64,000 nucleotides of DNA from Adlercreutzia mucosicola DSM 19490 (GTDB taxonomy: Bacteria; Actinomycetota; Coriobacteriia; Coriobacteriales; Eggerthellaceae), in the NCBI RefSeq assembly GCF_000422625.1, contig NZ_KE383895.1:84968-148967 (forward strand). Direction: 5' to 3'. This document shows, one piece after another, positions 27,398 through 37,743 of the stretch. The position numbers and the translations under genes are program-made. Within the stretch, counting starts at the first letter, position 1. Each line of letters opens with the position of its first letter. The notes beneath the pieces are model-generated. The model was not told the origin of the DNA. It did no database searches and worked only from the letters and a program-made list of their open reading frames with translations.

Positions 27398-27597
27398 AGG
27401 AGGGGGAGCCGGGGCCTGTTCGCGGCCCGTTTCGCGCCGGTCCCCCTCCGAACGCGATCACAGCAATAGCGAAGACGACGCACACCAATCGGTACTATCC
27501 CCACATCGTTGCTGCTGAGGTGGAAGCTATTGCTTACCCATCGCGTTCTCCAGGGGGGCGCTCAGAGGTCTGCGAACAGGCCCCGGCTCCCCCTCCT
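27398..27597. repeat. 200-bp element with perfect 26-bp terminal inverted repeats between gyrB and gyrA
   Basis: Bases 27398-27423 are the exact reverse complement of 27572-27597 (26 of 26). Inside, a second pair is nested: GAACGCGAT (27450) with ATCGCGTTC (27540), and GCAATAGC (27463) with GCTATTGC (27526). The whole unit can fold into one long hairpin in DNA or in the gyrB-gyrA transcript. Its shape suggests a MITE-like insertion, but I see no clear target-site duplication; an RNA-level attenuator is the alternative. Confidence 0.85.
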
Positions 27598-27612
27598 TAC
27601 TCTTACGTTCTC

Positions 27613-29571
<1,959 letters not shown>

Positions 29572-29614
29572 CTACATAGAAAATGCGCCCGATGCGAGCG
29601 CTGACTGAGCGTCG

Positions 29615-29620
29615 ATTATA
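29615..29620 (-). promoter_or_regulatory. Candidate gyrB -10 box
   Basis: A perfect TATAAT on the minus strand lies about 60 bp before the gyrB start. No good -35 hexamer is visible at 17 bp. The preceding region (29640-29733, after recF) has a weak CGGCC/GGCCG hairpin with T-rich flanks that may end recF transcription. Confidence 0.45.
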
Positions 29621-29733
29621 GCATGGGATTTATGAATTCGCAGAAAACGCTCTTAAACGGCCTTTTTTAACGGCCGCTAAGGGGTGGTTTTACCTTAATG
29701 TGGGGAAAATATCGTTTTTTCGGTCTTCGTCGC

Positions 29734-30882
29734 TTACAGGGGCAGCGAGACCACGTTGCTGCGATTGAGCATATCTCGATCGAAATAGGCAAGGTTCGCC
29801 GTGGTGATAAATGTTTGGCTGCCACGCTCCATGGCTTCCACCAGCGCGGCGCGGCGGGCGCCGTCAAGCTCGCTCATGACATCATCCAGGAGCAGCACCG
29901 GTTTCTGTTCGAGCACCTCTTCGATCACGGCCGCTTCGGCCAGCTTGTAGGCGAGCACGATGGAGCGCTGCTGGCCCTGGCTACCGAAGAGGGAAGCGTC
30001 CTGACTGTCCAGGAGAAAAGTGATCTCGTCAGCATGGGGACCTACGACGGCCCGGCCCCGGCGGCGCTCTTCCCCCGCGCGCTCATGAAGCGCGCGGGCA
30101 AGGGCCTCGCGGGCCTTGTCCCGTTGGAGCGGGGTGTGCTCCTCGGGAGAGAGGGCCACGAAAGCTGGGGAGGAGTCGGCAGAATTGGCTGTCGCGGTGG
30201 GGCGGGCCCAGGAAGGAACGTACACCGCCGAAAGCATCTCCCTTCCCTGGGAAATCTGGCGGTACTTCTCCACTATACGGGGCACCAGGCGGGCGAACAA
30301 AGCGGTGCGATAGCATACCAACTGCGCGCCGCAGGTGACGACCATCTCATTGATCGCCTCCACGAGCGCGGGGTCGGCCTCATCCTTCAGCAGGCGATTC
30401 TTATGGCGGATTACCTTTTCGTAGTCCCGGCGCAGGGCGTAGTAGTTCTTGTTTACCTGGGAGCCGAGGGTATCCAACGCCGCGCGGCGACCCGTCATGG
30501 ACCCCTTCACGAGATCAAGATCGTCGGGAGTGAAAATGACCGACGGTACGAGTCCCTTCAGGTCACCAGGGCGCTTCGCCTTCCCGTTCAACTGGTACTT
30601 GCGGCTCTTGTCGTCCAGGGCGAGGGTTATCTCCAACGCACGATTCCCGTCGCTGACCGCCGCCTCCAGCCGCGCTGATTCGCTGCCATGGCGAATCAGC
30701 TGGTCGCGTGTAGCATGGCGAAAAGACGTGAGCGCCGTCAGCAGCTGCACCCCTTCGATGATGTTGGTCTTGCCGATGGCATTCTGACCCACCAACACCG
30801 TGATCTCGCCAAGGCCGCCCAACGCCAGCGTCTCATAGTTGCGGAAATTGCGGAAGACAAGGCTCTCGATATGCAGCGTCAT
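29734..30882 (-). CDS. recF: DNA replication and repair protein RecF
   Basis: RecF is an SMC-like ABC ATPase that helps load RecA at gaps. The 382-residue protein has the typical opening LHIESLVFRNFRNYETL, Walker A GQNAIGKTN, the ABC signature region GSQGQQRSIVLAYKLAE and Walker B LLLDDVMSELD. I start it at the ATG at 30882 because the conserved N-terminal strand begins there; the open frame reaches back 12 codons to a GTG with no clear ribosome-binding site. It sits between dnaN and gyrB in the usual order, though the group is divergent from dnaA. Confidence 0.96.
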   Translation of the reverse strand: MTLHIESLVFRNFRNYETLALGGLGEITVLVGQNAIGKTNIIEGVQLLTALTSFRHATRDQLIRHGSESARLEAAVSDGNRALEITLALDDKSRKYQLNGKAKRPGDLKGLVPSVIFTPDDLDLVKGSMTGRRAALDTLGSQVNKNYYALRRDYEKVIRHKNRLLKDEADPALVEAINEMVVTCGAQLVCYRTALFARLVPRIVEKYRQISQGREMLSAVYVPSWARPTATANSADSSPAFVALSPEEHTPLQRDKAREALARALHERAGEERRRGRAVVGPHADEITFLLDSQDASLFGSQGQQRSIVLAYKLAEAAVIEEVLEQKPVLLLDDVMSELDGARRAALVEAMERGSQTFITTANLAYFDRDMLNRSNVVSLPL

Positions 30883-30939
30883 GGGAGCGCCGCTTTCAAG
30901 CGCCTTTCGAAAAGGCACTTTACCAGGGAGTTCTTACGG

Positions 30940-30955
30940 CGTTGCACGTGAAACA
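30940..30955 (+). promoter_or_regulatory. Degenerate parS-like sequence
   Basis: CGTTGCACGTGAAACA matches the 16-bp parS consensus at 14 positions; the right half is perfect. It lies between dnaN and recF. It may be a weak ParB site or chance. Confidence 0.35.
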
Positions 30956-30959
30956 CTGC

Positions 30960-32060
30960 TTAGGAGATGCGCACGGGCATAACCAGGTACAGGAAGTTCT
31001 CGGGCTCCAAGGCGCGGAAGATGCCAGGTTTCATGGAGGACTGCACTTCCAGATACACCTCGTCGGTGGCGATGGAACCGAGACCGTCCAGCACGTAGGC
31101 GTAGTTGAAGGCTATCTCCACATCCTCCCCCTCGATGGTGCAGGGCAGAATTTCCTGAGCGCTGCCCACATCCTGCGAGGCGGCGGTGATCTGGGTCGTG
31201 CTCGAGGCGGCGTTCAGGTCGAATCGCACCGGCGAGGCGTTGGAGCCGAGCAGCGAGGCGCGACGTACGCTGGCGGCCAGTTTGTCCACCTCGATGGTGG
31301 CGCGGGTGACGTAGGCATCGGGCAGCAACTGCTTGTAATTGGGGAAGTTACCCTCGATGCGGCGATTGATGAACACCGTATCCTCGCAGGTCACGACGAT
31401 CTGGTTATCGGCCAAAGCCAAAGACACCGGTGACTCGGTCTTGGGCAGCGAGGAGATCTCCGACAGGAAGGAGCCGGCGATAACGGCCTGGAATTCGTCG
31501 GCCGAGGTTTCCTCCAGCGGGGCGTCGGTGATGGCCAGGCGGTAGGAGTCGGTGGCCACCATGCGCAGCACGCCGTTCTCCAGCGTGATGAGCACGCCGG
31601 TGAGGATGGCGCGGCTCTCGTCCTTGGACACCACGCGGGACACGCGCTTCACCATGGTGGAGAACTGCTGGAAGGGAATCTCGATCTGCTGATGGGTCTC
31701 AACCCGGGGGAAGCCGGGGAAGTCCTCGGCGTTCAGGGCGCGGATAGAGAACGACGAGGTGTCGCAGGTAATGAACGCCTGATCCTCAGTGGCTTCAACA
31801 TGTACGGCCGCATCGGGCAGGTTCTTCACGATTTCCGAGAACAGCTTGCCGGGAACAACGGTTTTGCCCTCTTCCTCCACGAGCGCGGCCACGGAATACT
31901 GGATGGACAGCTCGAGATCGGTGGCCTGGAGAATGATCTTGTCCCCCACAGCCTCGATGAGAATGCCCGACAGCACGGGCAGGGTGGATCGGGTGGACAC
32001 ACCCTTCATCACGATGGACAGGGCGTTGGACAGTTCGGTGCGGTTGATGCTCAGCTTCAA
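30960..32060 (-). CDS. dnaN: DNA polymerase III beta sliding clamp
   Basis: The clamp tethers the replicative polymerase to DNA. The 366-residue product has three equivalent domains. It starts LKLSINRTELSNALSIVMKGVSTRSTLPVLSGILIEA and ends with the conserved clamp C-terminus YLVMPVRIS. Translation appears to start at TTG (32060), preceded by AGGAAGGG at suitable spacing and giving the standard clamp length; the longer open frame upstream adds 51 residues of unlikely sequence. It heads the leftward dnaN-recF-gyrB-gyrA group. Confidence 0.96.
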   Translation of the reverse strand: MKLSINRTELSNALSIVMKGVSTRSTLPVLSGILIEAVGDKIILQATDLELSIQYSVAALVEEEGKTVVPGKLFSEIVKNLPDAAVHVEATEDQAFITCDTSSFSIRALNAEDFPGFPRVETHQQIEIPFQQFSTMVKRVSRVVSKDESRAILTGVLITLENGVLRMVATDSYRLAITDAPLEETSADEFQAVIAGSFLSEISSLPKTESPVSLALADNQIVVTCEDTVFINRRIEGNFPNYKQLLPDAYVTRATIEVDKLAASVRRASLLGSNASPVRFDLNAASSTTQITAASQDVGSAQEILPCTIEGEDVEIAFNYAYVLDGLGSIATDEVYLEVQSSMKPGIFRALEPENFLYLVMPVRIS

Positions 32061-32210
32061 GACGGGACCCTTCCTCGGTTTGCATAGCGCAAAGGTGCTT
32101 ACTTTTACTAGGAGAATGTTCGTCGGTATTATAGCGCCCCACTCGCGCCCCTGTGCCGCGGCGGCGCGGCATCTTCGGCGGAACCACAAGAAGCGGTTTT
32201 CAGATCTTTT

Positions 32211-32770
32211 CAACTATCCACGGCCAACCGACGGTGGAAAAAGTTGATAACTTGTCGCTTTTCCCCGCCGTAAGGAGAGAATGCTCTTTCCAGCGCGGTG
32301 GAAACTTCTGGTGAAAGACGGTAGATAAGCGGGGACAACTAGGGGGCCATTACGAAACAGCTTCAATAACAGGGCATCTACCTGGTATTTTACTGTTTCT
32401 TCATAAAACTCTGAGACAAGCGCATACCTCTGTTCGAGATTTCTTCAGGGCAGCGATCCTTTGAGTCTCGATACGCCACAATATGGCCGATAAGGACTCC
32501 TGCGGGGTTCTGTCAAGGATTTTCGCCGAGGGTTTTTAACATTTCGTCTTTTTCAGCGGTATCATCTGCTTTCACAAAATTCCGTGTTTTCCACTTTTAC
32601 TGAATATTTTGTTTATAACTCTGAATTTCTCCGAAAATCCCTGGTATTCGATCGAAGAGTTTTCAACATATTCTGAATTGATGGTGAATTACTCTCTGAA
32701 TCCACCGAAATTTTCTCGTATTTTGTTCAAAACTACCGAAACACGATACAATAGCGTGGAAAATTCTTCT
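32211..32770. other. Candidate chromosomal origin segment: AT-rich region with DnaA boxes, dnaN side
   Basis: This gene-free stretch is the most AT-rich in the window from about 32380 on. DnaA-box-like 9-mers are TTTTCCACT (32587-32595), TTTTCCACG (minus, 32755-32763), TTTTCCACC (minus, 32233-32241), GTTTCCACC (minus, 32297-32305) and CTATCCACG (32214-32222). The AT-rich part repeats CTGAAT at 32600, 32621, 32673 and 32696, and contains many A/T-runs suited to strand opening. Genes diverge from it: dnaN leftward, the HATPase gene and dnaA rightward. A possible promoter (TTGTTC at 32723, TACAAT at 32747) overlaps the last box. Confidence 0.7.
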
Positions 32771-32815
32771 GAACGATGAACACAATGCAGCTTAAACGGA
32801 ATGATTTGGGAGAAC

Positions 32816-33940
32816 ATGGACGCGAAACACAGCCCCACCACCACCGCGGCCGCCGAGGACTTCGACTACGCCTTCGTGGACACGGTCGGCCATATCGCCA
32901 TCTACGACGACATGCGCAGCGAGCCACGGGTCATCGACATCCAACCGGCCGAAACAGGCTCATACATAGAGTCACTGGCGACCACGGTCTACGAGCAGGC
33001 GCGGGGTGCGGGCGGGTCGATCCCCTATACGGTGATTCGCGAAGTGTCCGAGAACTTTATCCACGCCCAATTCAAAGAAGCCCTGGTCACAATCTTGGAT
33101 CACGGCTGCACGATTCGCTTTGCCGACCACGGGCCCGGCATCCCCTCTAAAGAGAAGGCCCAGATGCCCGGCTTCTCCTCGGCGGTCGAGCCGATGCGCA
33201 CCTACATCCGCGGCGTCGGATCGGGGCTTCCTCGGGTGCGCGAGTATCTGGAGCTTTCCAATGGCACCATAACCATCGAGGACAATCTCGGCACCGGCGC
33301 CGTCGTGACCATCAGCCTTGTACGCGGCGCAGCCCCGAGCGAGTACGCCGCCGATGGATTCCCCGCCGACGATTTCGAAAACGGCAACTTAGAGGGCAGC
33401 GGGGGCGAGGAAGCCGACTTCGACCCAGCCGCCAGTGCGCTGCCCTACCCCGCGAGCGGCGCCCAGGGACTCTACGCCCCCGACCCCTACCTTCCCGTAG
33501 GGGCGGGCTTCAACCCGCCCGCAGCCGCAGCACCTGCCCAGGCCGGCTACGCGACTCCTTACAGCACGGGCGCGGCGGCCTACGGTGCCTATCCGGCTCA
33601 ACCCGCGCCCTATGTGCCGGCGCCGCCCTACGGATCCTACCCCGCCACCGCACAACCGGTCCCCTATCCCGCTTACGCGGCCGCACCGCAGCCCGTTCCC
33701 TACGGGTACGCGCCGGCAGCGCCGACGGCAGCCAGCCTAACCGATCGCGAGAAAATGACGCTTGCCCTTCTTCGGGACCACGGTCCTGCCCGTCAGGTAG
33801 ACCTGTGCAAGGCAACCTGCATATCGGCATCCAGCATGAACGGGCTCGTGAAGAAACTTGAGAATGAGGGGCTGATCGTCGATCGAAACAAGGTGAAGCA
33901 TCTGACGGACTTCGGCATGCAGATAGCCCGAACCCTCTAA
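32816..33940 (+). CDS. HATPase-domain protein with C-terminal winged helix, adjacent to the origin
   Basis: The protein has about 374 residues. The N-terminal 170 or so form a GHKL/histidine-kinase-like ATPase domain: N-box VSENFIHAQFKE, G1 box FADHGPGIP, G2 box GVGSGLPRVREYL, and GTGAVVTISL. There is no phosphoacceptor His domain, so it is not a classical kinase; anti-sigma-like ATPases are the nearest idea. A Pro/Ala/Tyr/Gly-rich linker (about 175-305) leads to a MarR-like winged helix (LTDREKMTLALLRDHG to HLTDFGMQIAR). I prefer the ATG at 32816, which has GGGAG upstream, over the ATG at 32801. Its position between the origin candidate and dnaA suggests a part in initiation control, but this is inference. 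Confidence 0.75.
   Translation: MDAKHSPTTTAAAEDFDYAFVDTVGHIAIYDDMRSEPRVIDIQPAETGSYIESLATTVYEQARGAGGSIPYTVIREVSENFIHAQFKEALVTILDHGCTIRFADHGPGIPSKEKAQMPGFSSAVEPMRTYIRGVGSGLPRVREYLELSNGTITIEDNLGTGAVVTISLVRGAAPSEYAADGFPADDFENGNLEGSGGEEADFDPAASALPYPASGAQGLYAPDPYLPVGAGFNPPAAAAPAQAGYATPYSTGAAAYGAYPAQPAPYVPAPPYGSYPATAQPVPYPAYAAAPQPVPYGYAPAAPTAASLTDREKMTLALLRDHGPARQVDLCKATCISASSMNGLVKKLENEGLIVDRNKVKHLTDFGMQIARTL
33497..33520. repeat. Short palindromic repeat inside a coding linker
   Basis: GTAGGGGCGGGCTT followed by CAACCCGCCC forms a hairpin-capable 24-bp unit. It matches the intergenic copy at 52130-52153 at 21 of 24 positions. Here it is in frame and encodes VGAGFNPP within the Pro-rich linker of the HATPase protein. 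Confidence 0.7.
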
Positions 33941-34034
33941 GCATCGGGTTCTGCACACTTATTTGTTACCATGAGCCGCCGTGCTCTCACTGGTGCGGCG
34001 GACTCCATCGAGCGGCTTATCTTGGGAGACGATT

Positions 34035-35738
34035 ATGGACAGTGAAAAACTCAATGATCGATGGTCTGCGGTCAAAGCGCAGATTTTGGGCTACCCCGAT
34101 GTGAACGCTGCCGAGATCAGCGCGTTCTTCTCGCGATTGGAGCCCCAGGCCATGAGCGACTCGTTCCTGATGCTGACAGCGGGCAACGAGTTCATCAAGA
34201 CCTGGGTGGAGGATCACTACCTCGCCTCGATTCAGCGCGCCCTGTTCGATATGACCGGCACACCCTTCGCCGTGGCCATCGCCGTTGATCCCACCCAGGA
34301 ACAGCGCCAGACCGCGCAGGCGGGGGCCGCCACGGCGGCGCCCTCTCCCGCTGCGGCCGCACCCGTGATGGCGCAGGCCGCGGGAGCCGCGGTGCCCTTG
34401 GCTGCTCCTGCGACCCCCGCGACTCCCATTACGGCGGGGGCGGGCGGCGGGCTGAACCCCGTCTCTGCAGTGGCTGCGGGCGCTGAACCTTGCCAGGTCG
34501 TGGAGGTGGCTGCACCGTCCACGGTCGCACCGGTGGCCGAGCCGCAGCCGTTCTCAGGCGCCCCGGCCACCCCGCCCTCTCCCGCTTCCGTCGCACCCGC
34601 GGGGGCAATCGAAACTTCCGAGGCTTCCAGGGCGGCCGCCTCCCCCGCACCCAGCGCGCCGGTGGATCCCGCCGCCGGCGACCAGCCCTCCTCCACCCTC
34701 ACGTTCAGCAACTTCGTTATCGGCGAGTCGAACCAGATGGCCTACTCCATGGCCAATGAGGTGGCGGGCAACCCTGGGCGGCCCATTTTCAACCCCCTCT
34801 TCATCTACGGCAAGAGCGGGCTGGGCAAGACCCACCTCATGCTGGCCATCAAGAACTACATCGACAAGACCCAGCCGCATCTGCGCACCGTGTATGCCGA
34901 CTCGGCCGACTTCGTATCGAAGTACATGGAGGCCAGCGTCGCCCATGATCGGGAGAAGGCGAGCTTCAAGAACTTCAAGCACTACTACGAGGAAGCCGAC
35001 GTTCTGCTCATCGACGATATCCAGTACCTGCAGAATAAAAAGCAGTGTCTTGACATGGTGTTTCAGCTGTTCAACTCGCTCACGGCCCAAGGCAAGCAGG
35101 TGGTGCTGTCGGCCGACCGCGCGCCAAAGAACATCGACGTGGACGACCGGTACTCCTCTCGCTTTTCAAGCGGAGGCATCGTGGAGGTACGGCCGCCTGA
35201 CATTGAGACGAAGCTGGCCATCGTGAAGCGCTTTGCCGAGGAATGCAGCCGCAACGAGGGCTTCAGCCAGTGTGCTATCCCCGATGACATTCAGATGTAC
35301 ATCGCAGAAAACTCCAGCTCGAACATTCGCGAGCTGCTGAGCGCTGTGACCAATGTACTGTACCGCATGGTGTTCTCAGGGCAGTCAGATATGACCATCG
35401 AAGGCGCCCGTGTGTTGCTGGAGAACCATTTCTCCGGCGGCATGTCGCGCAATCTGTCGGCAGAGGACATCCAGCGCGAGGTGGAGAACTTCTTCAAGGT
35501 AAGCCACGCCGATCTGCTCAGTGCCAAGCGCAGCCGCTCCATCGCCTACCCGCGGCAGATCGCCATCTACCTGTGTCGCCAGCTGCTCGACGTACCCTAT
35601 GAGGACATCGGGCGGAAATTCAATCGCGACCATTCCACGGCCATTTACGCCGTGGGAGCCATCGAGGAGAAGCTGAAAAAAGAGCGCGACGTTCAGGAAG
35701 AGGTAGAGACACTGCAAAAGATCCTCAGTGAGCTGTAG
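34035..35738 (+). CDS. dnaA: Chromosomal replication initiator DnaA
   Basis: DnaA binds oriC boxes and opens the duplex. The 567-residue protein has all four domains: domain I (DRWSAVKAQILGYPDV, about 1-85); an unusually long Ala/Pro/Ser-rich domain II (about 95-225); AAA+ domain III with Walker A GKSGLGKTHL (near 259) and Walker B LLIDDIQYL; and domain IV with the signature FNRDHSTAIYAVGAIEEKL. The start is the ATG at 34035, preceded by GGGAG with 7-bp spacing; the 18 codons before it look noncoding. It is not followed by dnaN as in most bacteria but by DnaA boxes and rpmH. Confidence 0.98.
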   Translation: MDSEKLNDRWSAVKAQILGYPDVNAAEISAFFSRLEPQAMSDSFLMLTAGNEFIKTWVEDHYLASIQRALFDMTGTPFAVAIAVDPTQEQRQTAQAGAATAAPSPAAAAPVMAQAAGAAVPLAAPATPATPITAGAGGGLNPVSAVAAGAEPCQVVEVAAPSTVAPVAEPQPFSGAPATPPSPASVAPAGAIETSEASRAAASPAPSAPVDPAAGDQPSSTLTFSNFVIGESNQMAYSMANEVAGNPGRPIFNPLFIYGKSGLGKTHLMLAIKNYIDKTQPHLRTVYADSADFVSKYMEASVAHDREKASFKNFKHYYEEADVLLIDDIQYLQNKKQCLDMVFQLFNSLTAQGKQVVLSADRAPKNIDVDDRYSSRFSSGGIVEVRPPDIETKLAIVKRFAEECSRNEGFSQCAIPDDIQMYIAENSSSNIRELLSAVTNVLYRMVFSGQSDMTIEGARVLLENHFSGGMSRNLSAEDIQREVENFFKVSHADLLSAKRSRSIAYPRQIAIYLCRQLLDVPYEDIGRKFNRDHSTAIYAVGAIEEKLKKERDVQEEVETLQKILSEL

Positions 35739-35748
35739 GTTCACAATC

Positions 35749-35831
35749 CGTGGAAAACATGAGTAAAACCTCCCTTGTTTTCCACGGCCCCGAAGAGGCC
35801 GATCCCCGCTTTCTCCCGACACGGTGGAAAG
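35749..35831. promoter_or_regulatory. DnaA boxes downstream of dnaA (second origin candidate segment)
   Basis: Two strong boxes, TTTTCCACG at 35749-35757 (minus) and 35778-35786 (plus), face each other within 40 bp. A weaker CTTTCCACC lies at 35823-35831 (minus). The rest of the gap to rpmH (35832-36091) is AT-richer than its surroundings and holds no convincing gene. With the boxes at 32.2-32.8 kb, the dnaA gene may lie inside a bipartite origin. Confidence 0.65.
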
Positions 35832-36091
35832 CGGGTACAAGAATTCAACGGGATTTGTGCAATCTTTTCTCGGTAATCATCTGGGGAAAGACAGGGTTCC
35901 TGACTAATGAACCGAGCTTACTATTACAACAACCTTTTACTTCTTATAGGAAAAGGGAAAGAACGGTACTCGCGAGACGCCATGAACGACAGAGGGCAAA
36001 CCGGGGAAAGGAGTGATGTCGTCAGGAAAGATTGTTGCCCGTCGTCCGTTCCCTCTTCCCGAAGCCTTCACGGTTTCCCCAAGACGCCCCG

Positions 36092-36119
36092 TTGACACGG
36101 TATTTCTGTGGTATATAAT
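36092..36119 (+). promoter_or_regulatory. Promoter of the rpmH-rnpA operon
   Basis: A consensus TTGACA (36092-36097) and a consensus TATAAT (36114-36119) are 16 bp apart, about 40 bp before rpmH. It is the best sigma-70-type promoter seen in the window. Confidence 0.8.
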
Positions 36120-36159
36120 TTGAAAGCTATTCTTTGAACCATGAAAGGGAAAGAAAACA

Positions 36160-36294
36160 ATGAAACGCACCTATCAACCGAACAAACGCAAGCGCGCCAA
36201 GTGCCACGGCTTCCGTGCCCGCATGTCCACCAAGGGCGGCCGCGCTGTTCTCGCTTCCCGTCGTGCTAAGGGGCGCAAGCGCCTCACCGTCTAG
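36160..36294 (+). CDS. rpmH: 50S ribosomal protein bL34
   Basis: The reading frame encodes 44 residues beginning [20 protein letters not shown] and ending GRKRLTV, the standard length and sequence of bL34. AAAGGGAAAG precedes the ATG. It leads the conserved rpmH-rnpA-yidD-yidC-jag-rsmG string found near bacterial origins. Confidence 0.97.
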   Translation: MKRTYQPNKRKRAKCHGFRARMSTKGGRAVLASRRAKGRKRLTV

Positions 36295-36305
36295 GAGATC
36301 GCAGG

Positions 36306-36698
36306 TTGGAAACGATCACTTCCAGCGCTGAGATTTCCCAGCTCTTCTCGAATGGCAAGAGGGTGAAAACCCCCTATGTTACGCTGATCGTAGGAGAGCG
36401 CCGCTGTGGGAAGCCCAGAGGAGACGAGGAGCAACACGGCCCGGGCGGTCGTGTTGCTTTTATTGCAGGGAAGAAACTGGGAAATGCCGTTTGGCGTAAC
36501 CAGGCAAAGCGTCGCATGAGGGCGGTCTGCCATGAATTGGGCGGCCCATGGCCCGATTTCGACGTGATATTTCTTGCGAAGTCGTCTCTTTGCCAGGTTC
36601 CCTATGGCAAAGTTCTGCAAGCATGTGGAGACGCGACACGGCGCCTTTCCTCAGGGAAGGAAGGATGCTTTGGTGAAAAGGGCCCTCGATCTTGCTAA
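36306..36698 (+). CDS. rnpA: Ribonuclease P protein component
   Basis: RnpA is the protein cofactor of RNase P, which matures tRNA 5' ends. The 130-residue product has the opening [23 protein letters not shown] and the RNA-binding signature [15 protein letters not shown] (the RNR motif region). Its start is a TTG at 36306 with GGAG eight bases before, overlapping the rpmH stop region. It is about 15 residues longer than usual because of a Gly/Asp/Glu-rich loop (about 36-46) and an extended C-terminus. Its 3' end overlaps yidD. Confidence 0.94.
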   Translation: METITSSAEISQLFSNGKRVKTPYVTLIVGERRCGKPRGDEEQHGPGGRVAFIAGKKLGNAVWRNQAKRRMRAVCHELGGPWPDFDVIFLAKSSLCQVPYGKVLQACGDATRRLSSGKEGCFGEKGPRSC

Positions 36699-36915
36699 AC
36701 GGTTGCCGGCTTTGCTGGCCATCGGCCTGATCATGTTCTACCGGATGGCTATTTCCCCTCTGCTTCCACCGGCGTGCCGCTTTGTGCCCACGTGCTCCGA
36801 ATATGGCCTGACCGCCTTCAAGCGCTACGGGTTCCGCAAGGGGTTCGTGCTGACGGCGAAACGTATACTGAAATGCCGCCCAGGCGGCCCCCATGGGTAC
36901 GATCCGGTGCCCTAG
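36673..36915 (+). CDS. yidD: Membrane protein insertion efficiency factor YidD
   Basis: This small amphipathic membrane-associated protein supports YidC-dependent insertion. The family motif is complete: [38 protein letters not shown], and [13 protein letters not shown] at the end. I place the start at the GTG at 36673, giving 80 residues, with GGAAGGA upstream. The gene overlaps rnpA by 26 bp in another frame, a common arrangement. Confidence 0.93.
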   Translation: MKRALDLAKRLPALLAIGLIMFYRMAISPLLPPACRFVPTCSEYGLTAFKRYGFRKGFVLTAKRILKCRPGGPHGYDPVP

Positions 36916-36952
36916 GGGCTCGTCTCTGCCCGCGGCGTGAGAGGGACGAAAT

Positions 36953-37729
36953 ATGTGGGATATCTTCAAGGACTGGATCTTCCAAGTCATTGAGTTCTTT
37001 TACGGCTTCTGCGGCGACTGGGGCCTTGCGATCATCGTTGTCACGGTGATCTTCCGTATCATTGTGGCTCCGTTGATGCATAAGCAGGCGAAGTCCTCCT
37101 ACGATATGCAGAAGGTGCAGCCGAAGATTCAGGAGCTGAAGGAGCGTTTCCCCGACGATCCGACTCGTCAGTCCCAGGAGATGCAGAAGATCTATGCGGA
37201 GATGAAGTTCAATCCGCTAGCTGGCTGCCTGCCCCTGCTTCTGCAGATGCCAATCTTCATCGCCCTGTTCCAGGTGTTGCGTGAGATGGGTGACCGCGTG
37301 GGTGATGCGAGCTACTCCTTCTACAACCTGGTGCCTAATCTGGTTACGACTCCGTCGCAGGCCTTCGGCGAAGGTTTTGGAACATTTGTTCCTTATTTGA
37401 TCCTTATGGTGGTGTTCGCCGGCGCAACGTTCCTGCCGATGATTCTTCAGCAGATGAACAGCTCGAACAAGCAGCAGCGCAACCAGACGCTGATGATGGG
37501 CGCCATCATGTCGCTTATGATGCTCTGGATCTCTTGGAGCTCGCCCGCCGGCGTGTTGCTGTTCTGGGGTGCCTCTTCGGTGATTGGTATCGCCCAGAGC
37601 CAGCTCACCTTGGCTCACTGCCGCGCCCAGGATCGTCGCAAGGCCGAAGAGGAGGCCCTGGTGGTGAAGCCCATCGAGGTGAACGTGGAGCGCAAGGAAA
37701 AGAAGAAGCGCCCGAAGAAGAAGCGCTAG
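36953..37729 (+). CDS. yidC: Membrane protein insertase YidC/Oxa1
   Basis: YidC inserts and folds inner-membrane proteins. The 258-residue protein has the Gram-positive form: a first helix near residues 20-40 (WGLAIIVVTVIFRIIVAPL, with the conserved Arg of the hydrophilic groove), a charged hairpin (QAKSSYDMQKVQPKIQELKERF), then helices at NPLAGCLPLLLQMPIFIALF, LILMVVFAGATFL and LMLWISWSSPAGVLLFW. It ends with a Lys/Arg-rich tail (KEKKKRPKKKR) suited to ribosome contact. No lipobox is present, unlike many Bacillus SpoIIIJ/YidC proteins. The ATG at 36953 has GAGAGGGACG upstream. Confidence 0.96.
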   Translation: MWDIFKDWIFQVIEFFYGFCGDWGLAIIVVTVIFRIIVAPLMHKQAKSSYDMQKVQPKIQELKERFPDDPTRQSQEMQKIYAEMKFNPLAGCLPLLLQMPIFIALFQVLREMGDRVGDASYSFYNLVPNLVTTPSQAFGEGFGTFVPYLILMVVFAGATFLPMILQQMNSSNKQQRNQTLMMGAIMSLMMLWISWSSPAGVLLFWGASSVIGIAQSQLTLAHCRAQDRRKAEEEALVVKPIEVNVERKEKKKRPKKKR

Positions 37730-37743
37730 CAACAGTGTTGTTC

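Noticed and set aside
35750..36095. Short frames between dnaA and rpmH
   Set aside because: They overlap the DnaA boxes and lie before the rpmH promoter; no coding signature is visible.
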